From NCBI GenBank assembly GCA_958402795.1, contig CATXUX010000022.1, positions 1-56,218 on the forward strand: 56,218 nucleotides of DNA, read 5' to 3'. Positions 1 through 8,914 of this stretch are shown here, piece by piece (within the stretch, counting starts at the first letter, position 1; every line of letters begins with the position of its first letter). The DNA comes from an uncultured Lachnospiraceae bacterium (GTDB lineage Bacteria; Bacillota; Clostridia; Lachnospirales; Lachnospiraceae). The position numbers and the translations under genes were made by a program. The notes under the pieces are model-generated. The model had not been told where the DNA came from. It ran no database searches and worked only from the letters and a program-made list of their open reading frames with translations.

Positions 1-65
1 CATAACCGGCATAGTCTGCTGGTGGTTATGTGGAAAGAACTGCGGAAACTCAAGAGAAGAATCGG

Positions 66-94
66 TTGTATTGAAATAAAAAATCGGTTATACT
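66..94 (+). promoter_or_regulatory. Promoter for the MATE transporter gene
   Basis: A -35 box TTGTAT (66-71), a 17-bp spacer and a -10 box TATACT (89-94) lie about 40 bp before the first gene. The spacing is ideal for the housekeeping sigma factor and no other gene lies between. Bases 1-65 show nothing I can interpret; they may be the 3' flank of an upstream gene. Confidence 0.55.
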
Positions 95-131
95 TTCTTT
101 ATGGAAACAGAACCGGAAAGGAAGGTTTGAA

Positions 132-1499
132 ATGGGAAAACAAAAAACACAGGATATGGGGACCGGCAGTATCCCGAAACTGCTGGCGCAGCTTGCAATC
201 CCTGCCGTTGTGGCACAGGTTGTGAATCTGCTCTATAATATTATCGATCGGATCTACATCGGTCATATTCCGGAAATCGGGGCATCCGCGCTGACCGGTG
301 TGGGACTGTTCACGCCGATCCTTATGCTGATCAACGCATTTGCGATGCTGGCGGGTTCCGGGGGAGCGCCGAGGGCCGCGATCTCAATGGGACAGAAGAA
401 TCAGGAGAATGCAGAGAAGATCATGGGAAACTGTTTTTCGCTGCTTCTGATTTTTTCAGTGGTGCTGACCGTTGTCTTTTACATACTTGCACCGGATCTT
501 CTACGCCTGTTCGGCGCGAGCGAGATCACGCTTCCCTATGCAGTGGATTATTCACGTATTTATATTTTGGGGACGGTCTGTGTACTGATCGTCATGGGAA
601 TGAACCCGTTTATTACGACACAGGGATTTGCAAAGATCAGTATGATGACGACCGTGATCGGAGCACTGATCAATATCATTCTGGATCCAATCTTTATTTT
701 CGTGTTCGGAATGGGGGTGAAAGGCGCGGCGCTTGCCACGGTTCTGAGTCAGGCAGTCGGCGCAGTCTGGATCCTGCGCTTCCTTACCGGAAAGAAGACG
801 GTCCTGCGTCTGCGAAAAGACAACATGAGAATCGAGAGAGGTGTGATCGTTCCGTGCCTTGCGCTGGGAGTATCCAGTTTTGTGATGCTGGCGACAGAGA
901 GTCTGCTGTCCATTTGCTTTACGTCGAGCCTGTCACGCTACGGAGGGGATCTTGCGGTCGGAGCGATGACAATTATTACAAGCGTGAACCAGTTGATCAC
1001 GATGCCGATCCAGGGGATCTGTCAGGGAGGACAACCGATCATCAGCTATAATTTCGGCGCAGGAAACCGTGCGAGGGTAAAGAAAGCATTTTATACACAG
1101 TTTGGAACCTGCCTCGCATATGCAGTGCTTTTCTGGATCCTGGTGATGACGGCGCCGCAGGTGTTTGCCGGAATGTTTACCAGTGATGCTGCCCTGACCG
1201 AATATGCCGTCTGGGCGCTTCGGATTTATATGGCGGGTATTTTTTCTGTGGGAGCACAGATGAGCTGCCAGCAGAGCTTTATGGCGCTGGGGCAGGCGAA
1301 GATCAGTCTTTTGCTTGCCTGCCTGCGAAAAATCGTGCTTTTGATTCCGCTGATCCTGATTCTGCCGCATTTTCTGGAAAACCAGGTGTTTGCTGTATTT
1401 CTGGCGGAACCGGTCAGTGATATCACTGCGGCAGTTGTCACGACAGTGGCTTTTATGACGAGATTTGATAAAATTCTGGCGAAAGGTTCTGAGAACTGA
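132..1499 (+). CDS. MATE family multidrug/cation antiporter
   Basis: A 455-residue, strongly hydrophobic protein with about twelve membrane segments, the size and pattern of the MATE (multi antimicrobial extrusion) family. The N-terminus carries the family-typical motif IPAVVAQVVNLLYNIIDRIY, and the second half repeats the first in layout (six plus six helices). Such proteins sit in the cytoplasmic membrane and export drugs or metabolites against Na+ or H+. The ATG at 132 is preceded by AAGGAAGG. The dipeptidase gene follows after 46 bp without a clear promoter, so the two may be co-transcribed. The substrate cannot be predicted. The family call is secure. Confidence 0.9.
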   Translation: MGKQKTQDMGTGSIPKLLAQLAIPAVVAQVVNLLYNIIDRIYIGHIPEIGASALTGVGLFTPILMLINAFAMLAGSGGAPRAAISMGQKNQENAEKIMGNCFSLLLIFSVVLTVVFYILAPDLLRLFGASEITLPYAVDYSRIYILGTVCVLIVMGMNPFITTQGFAKISMMTTVIGALINIILDPIFIFVFGMGVKGAALATVLSQAVGAVWILRFLTGKKTVLRLRKDNMRIERGVIVPCLALGVSSFVMLATESLLSICFTSSLSRYGGDLAVGAMTIITSVNQLITMPIQGICQGGQPIISYNFGAGNRARVKKAFYTQFGTCLAYAVLFWILVMTAPQVFAGMFTSDAALTEYAVWALRIYMAGIFSVGAQMSCQQSFMALGQAKISLLLACLRKIVLLIPLILILPHFLENQVFAVFLAEPVSDITAAVVTTVAFMTRFDKILAKGSEN

Positions 1500-1545
1500 A
1501 TGATGAGATGATGAGATATGTGAAAAGAACAAGGAGGAGATAATA

Positions 1546-3030
1546 ATGAGTTGTACGACAATACTTGTGGGAAAAAAGGCGTCTTATGACGGCTCAACGA
1601 TGATTGCGAGAAATGATGATTCCGGCTCCGGGCAGTTTACGGCAAAGAAGTTTGTGGTGGTTCACCCCCAGGAGCAGCCGAAGCATTATAAATCAGTACT
1701 GTCACATGTGGAGATGGACCTCCCGGATCATCCGATGCGCTATACCGCAATGCCGAATGCGGTAAAAGGGGAAGGAATCTGGGCAGGAAGCGGTGTCAAT
1801 GAGGCAAATGTCGGGATGACCGCTACCGAGACGATCACATCCAATCCGAGAGTGCTGGGAGCTGATCCGCTGGTCGTATATCATCCGGCGGAGGAAGGAG
1901 AAGAGGAAACCGTCGGGGGAATCGGCGAGGAGGATATGGTAAGCATCGTACTTCCGTATATTCACAGTGCAAGAGAAGGCGTGCAGAGGCTGGGAACTCT
2001 TCTGGAGAAGTATGGTACATATGAGATGAATGGGATCGCGTTTCAGGATGTGGATGAGATCTGGTGGATGGAAACGATCGGCGGACACCACTGGATCGCG
2101 AGAAAAGTACCGGATGAAGTGTATGTCGTGATGCCGAACCAGCTGGGAATCGATGAATTTGACCTGGAGGATGCGCTCGGGGAACAGAAAGCATATATGT
2201 GCTCATCTGATATGAAGGAATTTATTCAGAAGTACCATCTGGATCTGTCAGCAGACGGCAGACTGAATCCGCGGGATGCATTTGGAAGTCATGATGATGC
2301 AGACCATGTGTACAATACGCCCCGTGCATGGGTGATGGAACGGCATCTGAATCCGCATACAAAGGTCTGGGACGGACCGAACGCAGATTACAATCCGTGT
2401 TCCGATGATATTCCGTGGTGTATGGTCCCGGAAAAGAAAGTGACTGTGGAAGATGTGAAATACGTGTTATCTTCGCATTATCAGGGGACTCCCTACGATC
2501 CTTACGCAGGCTGCGGGGACCACTCCATGAATGGAGCATACCGCTCGATCGGAATTAACCGGAATGATTTCCTCTCTGTGATCCAGATGCGTCCGGAGAT
2601 GGAGAAAGATTATAATACGATAGAATGGGTTGCCTTTGCGTCCAACACATTCAATGTACTTGTGCCGTTTTATGCGGATATGGACGAGACGCCGGAATAT
2701 TTCTCCAATACAACCAAAGCAGTGACGACGGATAACTTTTACTGGGCGAGCCGGATGATCGCGGCGATGGCTGACGCATCCTATAAGAAATCGATTTTTC
2801 ATATTGAAAGATATCAGGAGCGTGTAATGGCAAAAGGACATCAGATCATCAATCAGTATGACGAGGCGCTGCTTGCTGAAAATGATGTGAAAAGGAGAAT
2901 GGAGCTGAAACAAAGAGCAAATCAGGAAATCGCGGAAATGGTGAAAAAAGAGGCTTCTGATACATTATCAAAAGTGCTGTATGAATTGAGTAACCAGATG
3001 AAGAACGCTTACGCGAGGTCAGATGCATAA
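1546..3030 (+). CDS. pepD: C69 family dipeptidase (PepD type)
   Basis: A 494-residue protein starting MSCTTILVGKKASYDGSTMI, which matches the N-terminal signature of peptidase family C69 (PepD of lactobacilli). In this family Cys3 becomes the N-terminal nucleophile after processing, as in other Ntn hydrolases. Members cleave dipeptides in the cytoplasm; there is no signal peptide. The DDSGSGQF stretch after the nucleophile region and the length (usual 470-500) also fit. The ATG at 1546 has a strong AGGAGGAG site (about 1531-1538). A rho-independent terminator lies directly behind the stop codon. Confidence 0.92.
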   Translation: MSCTTILVGKKASYDGSTMIARNDDSGSGQFTAKKFVVVHPQEQPKHYKSVLSHVEMDLPDHPMRYTAMPNAVKGEGIWAGSGVNEANVGMTATETITSNPRVLGADPLVVYHPAEEGEEETVGGIGEEDMVSIVLPYIHSAREGVQRLGTLLEKYGTYEMNGIAFQDVDEIWWMETIGGHHWIARKVPDEVYVVMPNQLGIDEFDLEDALGEQKAYMCSSDMKEFIQKYHLDLSADGRLNPRDAFGSHDDADHVYNTPRAWVMERHLNPHTKVWDGPNADYNPCSDDIPWCMVPEKKVTVEDVKYVLSSHYQGTPYDPYAGCGDHSMNGAYRSIGINRNDFLSVIQMRPEMEKDYNTIEWVAFASNTFNVLVPFYADMDETPEYFSNTTKAVTTDNFYWASRMIAAMADASYKKSIFHIERYQERVMAKGHQIINQYDEALLAENDVKRRMELKQRANQEIAEMVKKEASDTLSKVLYELSNQMKNAYARSDA

Positions 3031-3070
3031 AACGGAGCAGATGCAGATCAACTACATAGAGGACATGAAA

Positions 3071-3108
3071 AAAATCCCGGCGGTATGGGTGTACACCGTC
3101 GGGATTTT
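3071..3108. terminator. Bidirectional rho-independent terminator
   Basis: A 14-bp stem (3071-3084 with 3095-3108, one G-U pair) with a 10-base loop. The arms begin with AAAA and end with TTTT, so the hairpin has a U-run in either direction. It sits between the convergent dipeptidase and glycosidase genes and can end both transcripts. Confidence 0.88.
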
Positions 3109-3113
3109 ATATC

Positions 3114-4646
3114 TTACATTACAAAGAATGTACAGGTTCCGGGAGCAAGTTCTACAGTTCCTGCTGCCTGTGCTTCCGGCGCCATTTCCGGTACTTCATT
3201 GTTCTCGCCGAGAACAAGTGGCTTTCCGTTCAGCGTCATAACAGTGGAACGCATGTTGCCGTCTTTTCCTGCCAGCGTATAACGCTCTGCATCCTTCGGC
3301 AGTTCTACAGTTGTCGCATCTGTCAGAGAATTGTTGATGATCAGGTATACAACGCCGTCTTTGCCGTCTTTGCGGGAATGTACATAAACATGTGCGCCCT
3401 CGCGAACCGGCTCTGCGGAATCATAAACGGTCGTTCCCATCAGGCGGTTCCACAGAAGAACTGCGAAATAGTTCGGACGAGGATCAAATACCTGACGTGC
3501 AAGGAATCCATAATCAGAGGATGCAAGCGTATTGTGGAAGATCACGCCGTTTGTCAGGGTGGCGAAACCGCCCAGCTCATTCAGGGTACGCAGAACATCC
3601 AGATAGGTGGACGCCCATGTATCTCCGCCGCCGCCTGCGTCACCGGATTCGGTTACCCACATCTCTGCGCCCGGACAATATTTGTCACGGAGCGGAACAT
3701 AAGTACGTGCAAAATTCATTGCTGTATCCAGATACTCCTCGCTGGCAGCTTCATCTGCATGCCAGTGCCCGCTTGGCATAACACTTGCCAGACGCTCAGA
3801 AACACCGTTGTAATAATGGTAGCTGAAAACATCCAGCGGCTCGGTCGTTCCTTCCAGCAGATCTGCACAGTCACAAGTCTCGGACGCAAGCTGCTCAATG
3901 CCGCCGCCCGTCTTTGAGGTATCACTCTTGCCGAAAGAAATGTTGTCTCCGCCTGTGGTGGAAGGTCCTACGCAGATACAATCCGGATAATTCGCACGAA
4001 GCCATTTGAAGAACAGATCCTGATCACGGCGGTAGTCTGCCGGTGTATATCCTTTCGGGAATCCGGTATCTTCCATCATATTCGGCTCATTTGCAAATTC
4101 AGCAGCATTGATCGGAACACCATACTCTTTGCTCAGAGAAAAGAGCTTTTCTGCTTCTGACGGATTCCACGGCTCATCAGCAGAATGCAGTCCCGGGCAG
4201 TTCGCTACAGAAACAATCAGCTTTGCTCCGATCGCTTTCACGAAATCCAGAACACCGATCCACTGCTCTTTTGTCAGCACGTTCAGATATCCGTCCGGCA
4301 CTTTGCCGTTTGTCGTACCGTCAAAGTCATAATAGGTTTTGGTTGCCCATGTGCCGGAAACACGAACCCACACAGGTCCGAACTCTTTTGCAAGGCTGCG
4401 GAGCTTTTCGTTGTACAGATCGATCGGCGGATAAACCTGCATCAGATCCTTGTACATTGCCGCGATGCCTTCGGAAGTTGGTTCAACATAGAATTCTTCC
4501 GTCCCTGCGACCTGTTCCGGTGTGTAAGCCTTCCAGAATGTGCCGCCGGTGACCTCGGCAAATTCTACGTTGTAGGACATCATCATCGGATTGATCTCCC
4601 GCAGTGGTTTCAACTGGTCGGGAATCAGTTTGATTTTTAGAGACAT
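3114..4646 (-). CDS. Heparanase-like glycoside hydrolase (GH79-like, clan GH-A)
   Basis: A 510-residue protein with the hallmarks of a clan A glycosidase of the heparanase/beta-glucuronidase type. The acid/base is the Glu of FANEPNM (E187) and the nucleophile the Glu of WVTESGDAGGGG (E333). As in heparanase, the nucleophile motif is followed by a Gly-rich turn and later by a stretch resembling QVF-DPRPNYF-LLWNRLMGT, leading to a C-terminal beta-domain. There is no signal peptide, so it probably acts in the cytoplasm on short glycosides that have been taken up. The start at 4646 has a good GGAGGAG site. No transporter or second glycosidase lies beside it. The GH-A fold is fairly secure; the family number and any uronic-acid specificity are inferred. 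Confidence 0.72.
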   Translation of the reverse strand: MSLKIKLIPDQLKPLREINPMMMSYNVEFAEVTGGTFWKAYTPEQVAGTEEFYVEPTSEGIAAMYKDLMQVYPPIDLYNEKLRSLAKEFGPVWVRVSGTWATKTYYDFDGTTNGKVPDGYLNVLTKEQWIGVLDFVKAIGAKLIVSVANCPGLHSADEPWNPSEAEKLFSLSKEYGVPINAAEFANEPNMMEDTGFPKGYTPADYRRDQDLFFKWLRANYPDCICVGPSTTGGDNISFGKSDTSKTGGGIEQLASETCDCADLLEGTTEPLDVFSYHYYNGVSERLASVMPSGHWHADEAASEEYLDTAMNFARTYVPLRDKYCPGAEMWVTESGDAGGGGDTWASTYLDVLRTLNELGGFATLTNGVIFHNTLASSDYGFLARQVFDPRPNYFAVLLWNRLMGTTVYDSAEPVREGAHVYVHSRKDGKDGVVYLIINNSLTDATTVELPKDAERYTLAGKDGNMRSTVMTLNGKPLVLGENNEVPEMAPEAQAAGTVELAPGTCTFFVM

Positions 4647-4839
4647 GATATGCTCCTCCTTTTTGTGCGCCTCTGAATCGACAGCAAAAAGACTGCGATA
4701 TGGGCGGTTTCATATTATCTCTACTATAATGGAAAATAAGAAAAGATGGTAGAATGATTTTTGGCAATTCTGTAACGATTTTTAGACATTCTTTTATTTA
4801 GCCTATATTTAACAGTCATTTAGAATCATTCGGAAAACT

Positions 4840-4867
4840 TTGCATTTTGCGGAGAATATGTTATACT
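4840..4867 (+). promoter_or_regulatory. Promoter for the PF06541-like membrane protein
   Basis: TTGCAT (4840-4845), a 16-bp spacer and TATACT (4862-4867), about 70 bp before the ATG at 4937. The rest of the 290-bp divergent region from 4647 is AT-rich. I see no convincing promoter for the minus-strand glycosidase and no other structure in it. Confidence 0.55.
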
Positions 4868-4936
4868 GAACAGAACTGATGGTTCTGCCTGATTCATACA
4901 GTGCAGAAAGGAAAGAGAGATACGAAGGAGAACGCC

Positions 4937-6220
4937 ATGTTTTACTTGATTTTGTGGGCTTTTATAGCCTATTCTTTTTTGGGGTGGGTACTGGAGATCG
5001 TGGTTGCGGCGACAAAGCAGCGGGAGTTTATCAACCGGGGTCTGATCAACGGCCCATTCTGTACGGTCTATGGATTTGCGGCCGTTGTGATGACGCTGGT
5101 AACGCAGGAACTGACGGGATTCTGGCTGTTTGTGGCATGTACGATTATTGCAACTGTCACGGAACTGGCGGCGGGACGCCTTATTGAGCGATGCTGGCAT
5201 GAAAGATGGTGGGATTACCGGGGACTAAAGGGAAATCTGGACGGATACATCAGCGTCGGGACTTCGCTGCTTTGGGGCGTGCTCGGATATATCGCGATGC
5301 GCTGGGGCAATGCTCTGCTTGTCAGGATTTACCAGTTCTTTTCGCCGACGCTTGCGAAAATACTGATACTGTTTATCGGATGTGTCATGCTTATAGATGC
5401 CGCGGCAACACTGATTATTTTATCAGGAAAAAGCAAGAGAGTCGAGAAGTGGAAATCGACGGACGAGTGGCTGGATTCGGTAAGCGACCGAATCGGCAGC
5501 AGGATATACCGGCTGATCAATCGGCGTGTACGAAAAGCGTACCCGGAAGTAAAAACAGAGCAGGAAGAAGTACATCCGGAGATCTTTGCATATGGATGCG
5601 GATTCTATAAGATCGTAATGTTATTTTTTGTCGGAGCATTTCTGGGAGATCTTGTAGAGACCATTTTCTGCAGGATTACCGCCGGGGTATGGATGAGCCG
5701 GAGCAGTGTGGTATGGGGGCCGTTCAGCCTTGTCTGGGGAATCGGGATTGCAGCGGCAACGGCATTATTGTATAAATACCGCAATCGTTCAGAGAGTTTC
5801 CTTTTCTGGGTGGGAACCTTCTGGGGAGGCGCGTTCGAGTACATATGCAGCGTATTTACGGAGAAGGTATTCGGTACGGTATTCTGGGATTACAGTCATA
5901 TGCCGTTCAATCTGGGCGGACGCATCAACCTGCTGTATTGTTTTTTCTGGGGGATTGCGGCTGTGGTATGGTTTAAAAGACTGTATCCGAAGATTTCGAA
6001 CATGATCGAGGTGATTCCGGTAAAAGCCGGAAAGTGCCTGACATGGGTACTGATCGTGTTTATGGCGGCAAATATTGTTGTTTCCTGCGGCGCGCTTGTC
6101 CGTTACAACGACAGGAATCATGGCGTGCAGGCGGAGAATGAGCTGGAAGAGTGGATAGACGGGCATTATGACGATGCGAAAATGCAGAGAATCTATCCGA
6201 ATGCGCTGCAGGTAAAGTAG
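4937..6220 (+). CDS. Membrane protein with two PF06541-type domains
   Basis: A 427-residue multi-pass membrane protein. Each half resembles Pfam PF06541, labelled 'putative ABC-transporter type IV' although no transport role is proven. Half one carries FLGWVLEIVVAA, INRGLINGPFCTVYG and RWWDYRGLKGNLDGYIS. Half two carries FLGDLVETIFCR, VVWGPFSLVWG and VFWDYSHMPFNLGGRINLL. It therefore looks like an internal duplication or fusion. The open frame extends to 4901, but the ATG at 4937 has an AAGGAG at the right distance (4925-4930). A single-domain relative lies at 43630-44472. The ABC exporter gene follows after 34 bp and is probably co-transcribed. Function unknown. Confidence 0.75.
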   Translation: MFYLILWAFIAYSFLGWVLEIVVAATKQREFINRGLINGPFCTVYGFAAVVMTLVTQELTGFWLFVACTIIATVTELAAGRLIERCWHERWWDYRGLKGNLDGYISVGTSLLWGVLGYIAMRWGNALLVRIYQFFSPTLAKILILFIGCVMLIDAAATLIILSGKSKRVEKWKSTDEWLDSVSDRIGSRIYRLINRRVRKAYPEVKTEQEEVHPEIFAYGCGFYKIVMLFFVGAFLGDLVETIFCRITAGVWMSRSSVVWGPFSLVWGIGIAAATALLYKYRNRSESFLFWVGTFWGGAFEYICSVFTEKVFGTVFWDYSHMPFNLGGRINLLYCFFWGIAAVVWFKRLYPKISNMIEVIPVKAGKCLTWVLIVFMAANIVVSCGALVRYNDRNHGVQAENELEEWIDGHYDDAKMQRIYPNALQVK

Positions 6221-6254
6221 GATTTCACGAAAAAAGAAGGCGGGGTGTTTCATT

Positions 6255-8000
6255 TTGGAAAAGGATTTTAAGAACAGGTCGGAGTTTGCGATTTTCATAT
6301 CATATTTTAAACCGCACAGGAAATTATTTATTATAGATCTGCTGTGCGCGCTGATGATCGCCCTAGTTGACCTGATGTTTCCGTTTGTATCCCGGTGGTG
6401 CATGTATACGCTGCTGCCGGATCATAAATGGAAGACATTCTGGGTCATCATGGGCATTGTGTTTATCGCATATGTCCTGCGCTCGGTATTTACCTATATT
6501 ATTGCTTACTGGGGACATACGTTTGGAATCCTCGTCGAGGCAGATATGCGCCAGGATTTGTTTCAGCATATGCAGAAACTCGGATATGGGTATTTTGATA
6601 ATAACCGGACAGGCATGCTGATGAGCCGTCTTACTACGGACTTGTTTGATATTACAGAATTGGCGCATCATGGACCGGAGGATTTATTTATCTCGATTGT
6701 GACCATTATCGGAGCGCTGGCGATGATGTTCTCGATCCAGTGGCGTCTGGCGCTTGTGATCGCGGCAATGATCCCGGTTTTTCTGGTCGTGGTCAATGCC
6801 TGCCGCAGATCCATGAACGAGGCGTCCGTGCAGGTAAAGCGGAAAACGGCGCGGATCAATACGGATATTGAATCCGGCCTGTCGGGCGCAAAAACAGCAA
6901 AAGCGTTTGCAAACGAGCCGGAGGAACTAAGAAAGTTCAATACATCCAATGATTTTTACAAGACGTCGAAGCGGCAGTTCCATAAAGCCATGGGACGCTT
7001 TAATGCGGTGATGGAATTTTTTATGTGTATGCTTTCGGTTGCGGTCATTGCGGTCGGCGGTGCGCTGATCATGAACGGGGAGCTCAATACCATCGACCTG
7101 ATCACATTCAGCCTGTATGTGTCATCGTTTGTCAATCCAATCCGGAAATTGTCTAATTTTGCGGAGCTGTTTGCAAACGGGACGGCGGGACTGCACCGGT
7201 TTGTAGAGCTGATGCGTACAGAACCGGAACTGGTGGATGCGCCGGATGCGAAAGAACTGGAAACGGTAAAAGGCGCGGTCGATGTGGAGCAGGTGAGCTT
7301 CGCGTACCGGAACCATCTGGATGTTCTGCATGATGTTACGTTGCATATTCGTCCGGGGGAGATGCTTGCCCTGGTCGGGCCGTCCGGAGGAGGAAAGACG
7401 ACACTAAGCCAATTGATCCCGCGGTTTTATGACGTGACGGGCGGTATGATCCGGATCGACGGGCAGGACGTGCGTGACGTGACGCAGGATTCTCTTCACA
7501 AAAACATTGGTGTGGTGCAGCAGGATGTGTTCTTGTTTGCAGATACCATCGCAGAGAATATCCGTTATGGGAGGCTGGACGCCACGCAGGAAGAGATTGT
7601 CCGTGCCGCGAAGATGGCAGAGATCTATGATGATATTGTGGCGATGCCGGACGGATTTGAGACAAATGTAGGAGAACGGGGGACGCTGCTCTCCGGCGGA
7701 CAGAAGCAGCGCATTTCCATCGCGAGGATCTTCCTGAAGAATCCGCCGGTACTGATACTGGACGAGGCAACCTCGGCACTGGACAGTGTTACGGAGGCGA
7801 AGATTCAGGAGACGCTTGAGAAGCTGTCAAAAGGCCGCACAACCATCGTGATCGCACACAGGCTGTCAACGGTGCGCAATGCGGACCGGATCGCGGTGAT
7901 AGACGGCGGACGGATCCGGGAGATCGGAACCCATACGGAACTGATGGAGAAAAACGGTTCCTATGCCGCCCTGGTAAGAACGCAGGAGCTGTTAAGATAG
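6255..8000 (+). CDS. ABC exporter, fused permease-ATPase
   Basis: A 581-residue half-transporter: six membrane helices (residues about 20-310), then an ABC ATPase with Walker A GPSGGGKTT, signature LLSGGQKQRISIARI, Walker B LILDEATSALD and the switch His in VIAHRLST. This is the architecture of homodimeric MsbA/LmrA-type exporters of lipids, peptides or drugs. The start is a TTG at 6255, chosen because the reading begins there with a GGCGGGG ribosome-binding stretch just upstream and the first helix follows directly. It sits downstream of the two-domain membrane protein in the same direction. Substrate not predictable. Confidence 0.88.
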   Translation: MEKDFKNRSEFAIFISYFKPHRKLFIIDLLCALMIALVDLMFPFVSRWCMYTLLPDHKWKTFWVIMGIVFIAYVLRSVFTYIIAYWGHTFGILVEADMRQDLFQHMQKLGYGYFDNNRTGMLMSRLTTDLFDITELAHHGPEDLFISIVTIIGALAMMFSIQWRLALVIAAMIPVFLVVVNACRRSMNEASVQVKRKTARINTDIESGLSGAKTAKAFANEPEELRKFNTSNDFYKTSKRQFHKAMGRFNAVMEFFMCMLSVAVIAVGGALIMNGELNTIDLITFSLYVSSFVNPIRKLSNFAELFANGTAGLHRFVELMRTEPELVDAPDAKELETVKGAVDVEQVSFAYRNHLDVLHDVTLHIRPGEMLALVGPSGGGKTTLSQLIPRFYDVTGGMIRIDGQDVRDVTQDSLHKNIGVVQQDVFLFADTIAENIRYGRLDATQEEIVRAAKMAEIYDDIVAMPDGFETNVGERGTLLSGGQKQRISIARIFLKNPPVLILDEATSALDSVTEAKIQETLEKLSKGRTTIVIAHRLSTVRNADRIAVIDGGRIREIGTHTELMEKNGSYAALVRTQELLR

Positions 8001-8056
8001 GCAGTGACAGATTCCGCTTATTGAATTTTGCACGCTGATTTCCGCGGAAGTAAGCG

Positions 8057-8085
8057 TTGACAAAAGCGGAAGATAGGATTACATT
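8057..8085 (+). promoter_or_regulatory. Promoter for the sufCB-thiamine salvage operon
   Basis: A perfect -35 box TTGACA (8057-8062), a 17-bp spacer and TACATT (8080-8085). The leader to the sufC ATG at 8174 is about 80 bases. I searched this leader for the conserved TPP riboswitch core (CTGAGA and the ACCTGA segment) and did not find it. Confidence 0.5.
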
Positions 8086-8173
8086 GTTATATAAGGCTGT
8101 GCCCCGGAAAACGGTGCTGCAGACTGCTTTGGAAACTATACAGATTACGAAGATAAGAAAGGAATATAGAAGC

Positions 8174-8914
8174 ATGTTACAGGTAGAACATATATCATAT
8201 GATGTACAGGAAGAAGGGCGTCAGTCCGAAATCCTCTCTGACGTCAGTTTTTCTGTGGCAGACGGAGAGATGCTTGTGATCACCGGACCAAACGGCGGCG
8301 GAAAATCGACGCTGGCAAAGGTTCTGATGGGGATCAACGAGGCAACGTCAGGAAGGATTCTGCTGAACGGGACAGATATCACAGCGCTGAGCATTGATGA
8401 GCGGGCAAAAGCAGGAATCGGATTTGCGTTTCAGCAGCCGCCGCGTTTCAAAGGAATGACAGTGCGCAGGCTGTTAAGCCTTGCGGCAGGCACGCTGCTG
8501 ACACAGGACGAGTGCTGCAGCCTGCTGAGCAGTGTGGGATTGTGCGCGATGGAATATATTGACCGGGAAGCAGACGCAACACTTTCCGGGGGCGAGATGA
8601 AGCGGATCGAGATCGCGACCGTGCTTGCGAAACAGCATGACATTTGTATTTTTGACGAGCCGGAGGCAGGGATCGACCTTTGGAGCTTTTCGATGCTGAT
8701 CAAACGTTTTGAACAGATCCACAAGGAAAAGAAAGAAAGTCTGATCCTGATCTCTCATCAGGAGAGGATCATCCAGATGGCTGACCGGATCATGGTGATC
8801 GCGGACGGAAAAGTGGAATCAGTCGGGGAAGCGAGAGAGATCATGCCACAGTTGTTCGGACAGGAAGTAGATTCCTGCAAGTGCAGACAGCAGAAGGGAG
8901 GAGAACTCGTATGA
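8174..8914 (+). CDS. sufC: SufC-type Fe-S cluster assembly ATPase
   Basis: A 246-residue soluble ABC ATPase with Walker A GPNGGGKST, signature LSGGEMKRIEIATVLAK, Walker B ICIFDEPEAGID and the switch His in LISHQERII. The FDEPEAGID and LSGGEMKR forms are characteristic of SufC, the ATPase that drives the SufB scaffold in iron-sulfur cluster assembly. The C-terminus carries a Cys-Lys-Cys. The open frame extends upstream to 8057, but the ATG at 8174 begins the conserved domain and follows AAAGGA. The stop overlaps the sufB start (ATGA, 8911-8914), implying coupled translation. No sufS, sufU or sufD lies beside it, so this is a two-gene system. Confidence 0.88.
   Translation: MLQVEHISYDVQEEGRQSEILSDVSFSVADGEMLVITGPNGGGKSTLAKVLMGINEATSGRILLNGTDITALSIDERAKAGIGFAFQQPPRFKGMTVRRLLSLAAGTLLTQDECCSLLSSVGLCAMEYIDREADATLSGGEMKRIEIATVLAKQHDICIFDEPEAGIDLWSFSMLIKRFEQIHKEKKESLILISHQERIIQMADRIMVIADGKVESVGEAREIMPQLFGQEVDSCKCRQQKGGELV

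Noticed and set aside
22..225. A 67-codon frame at the window start
   Set aside because: It runs across the MATE promoter and its first codons; the MATE frame has the ribosome binding site and the family match.
8001..8173. TPP riboswitch before the sufCB-thi operon
   Set aside because: The conserved CTGAGA and ACCTGA-type core segments are absent from the leader.
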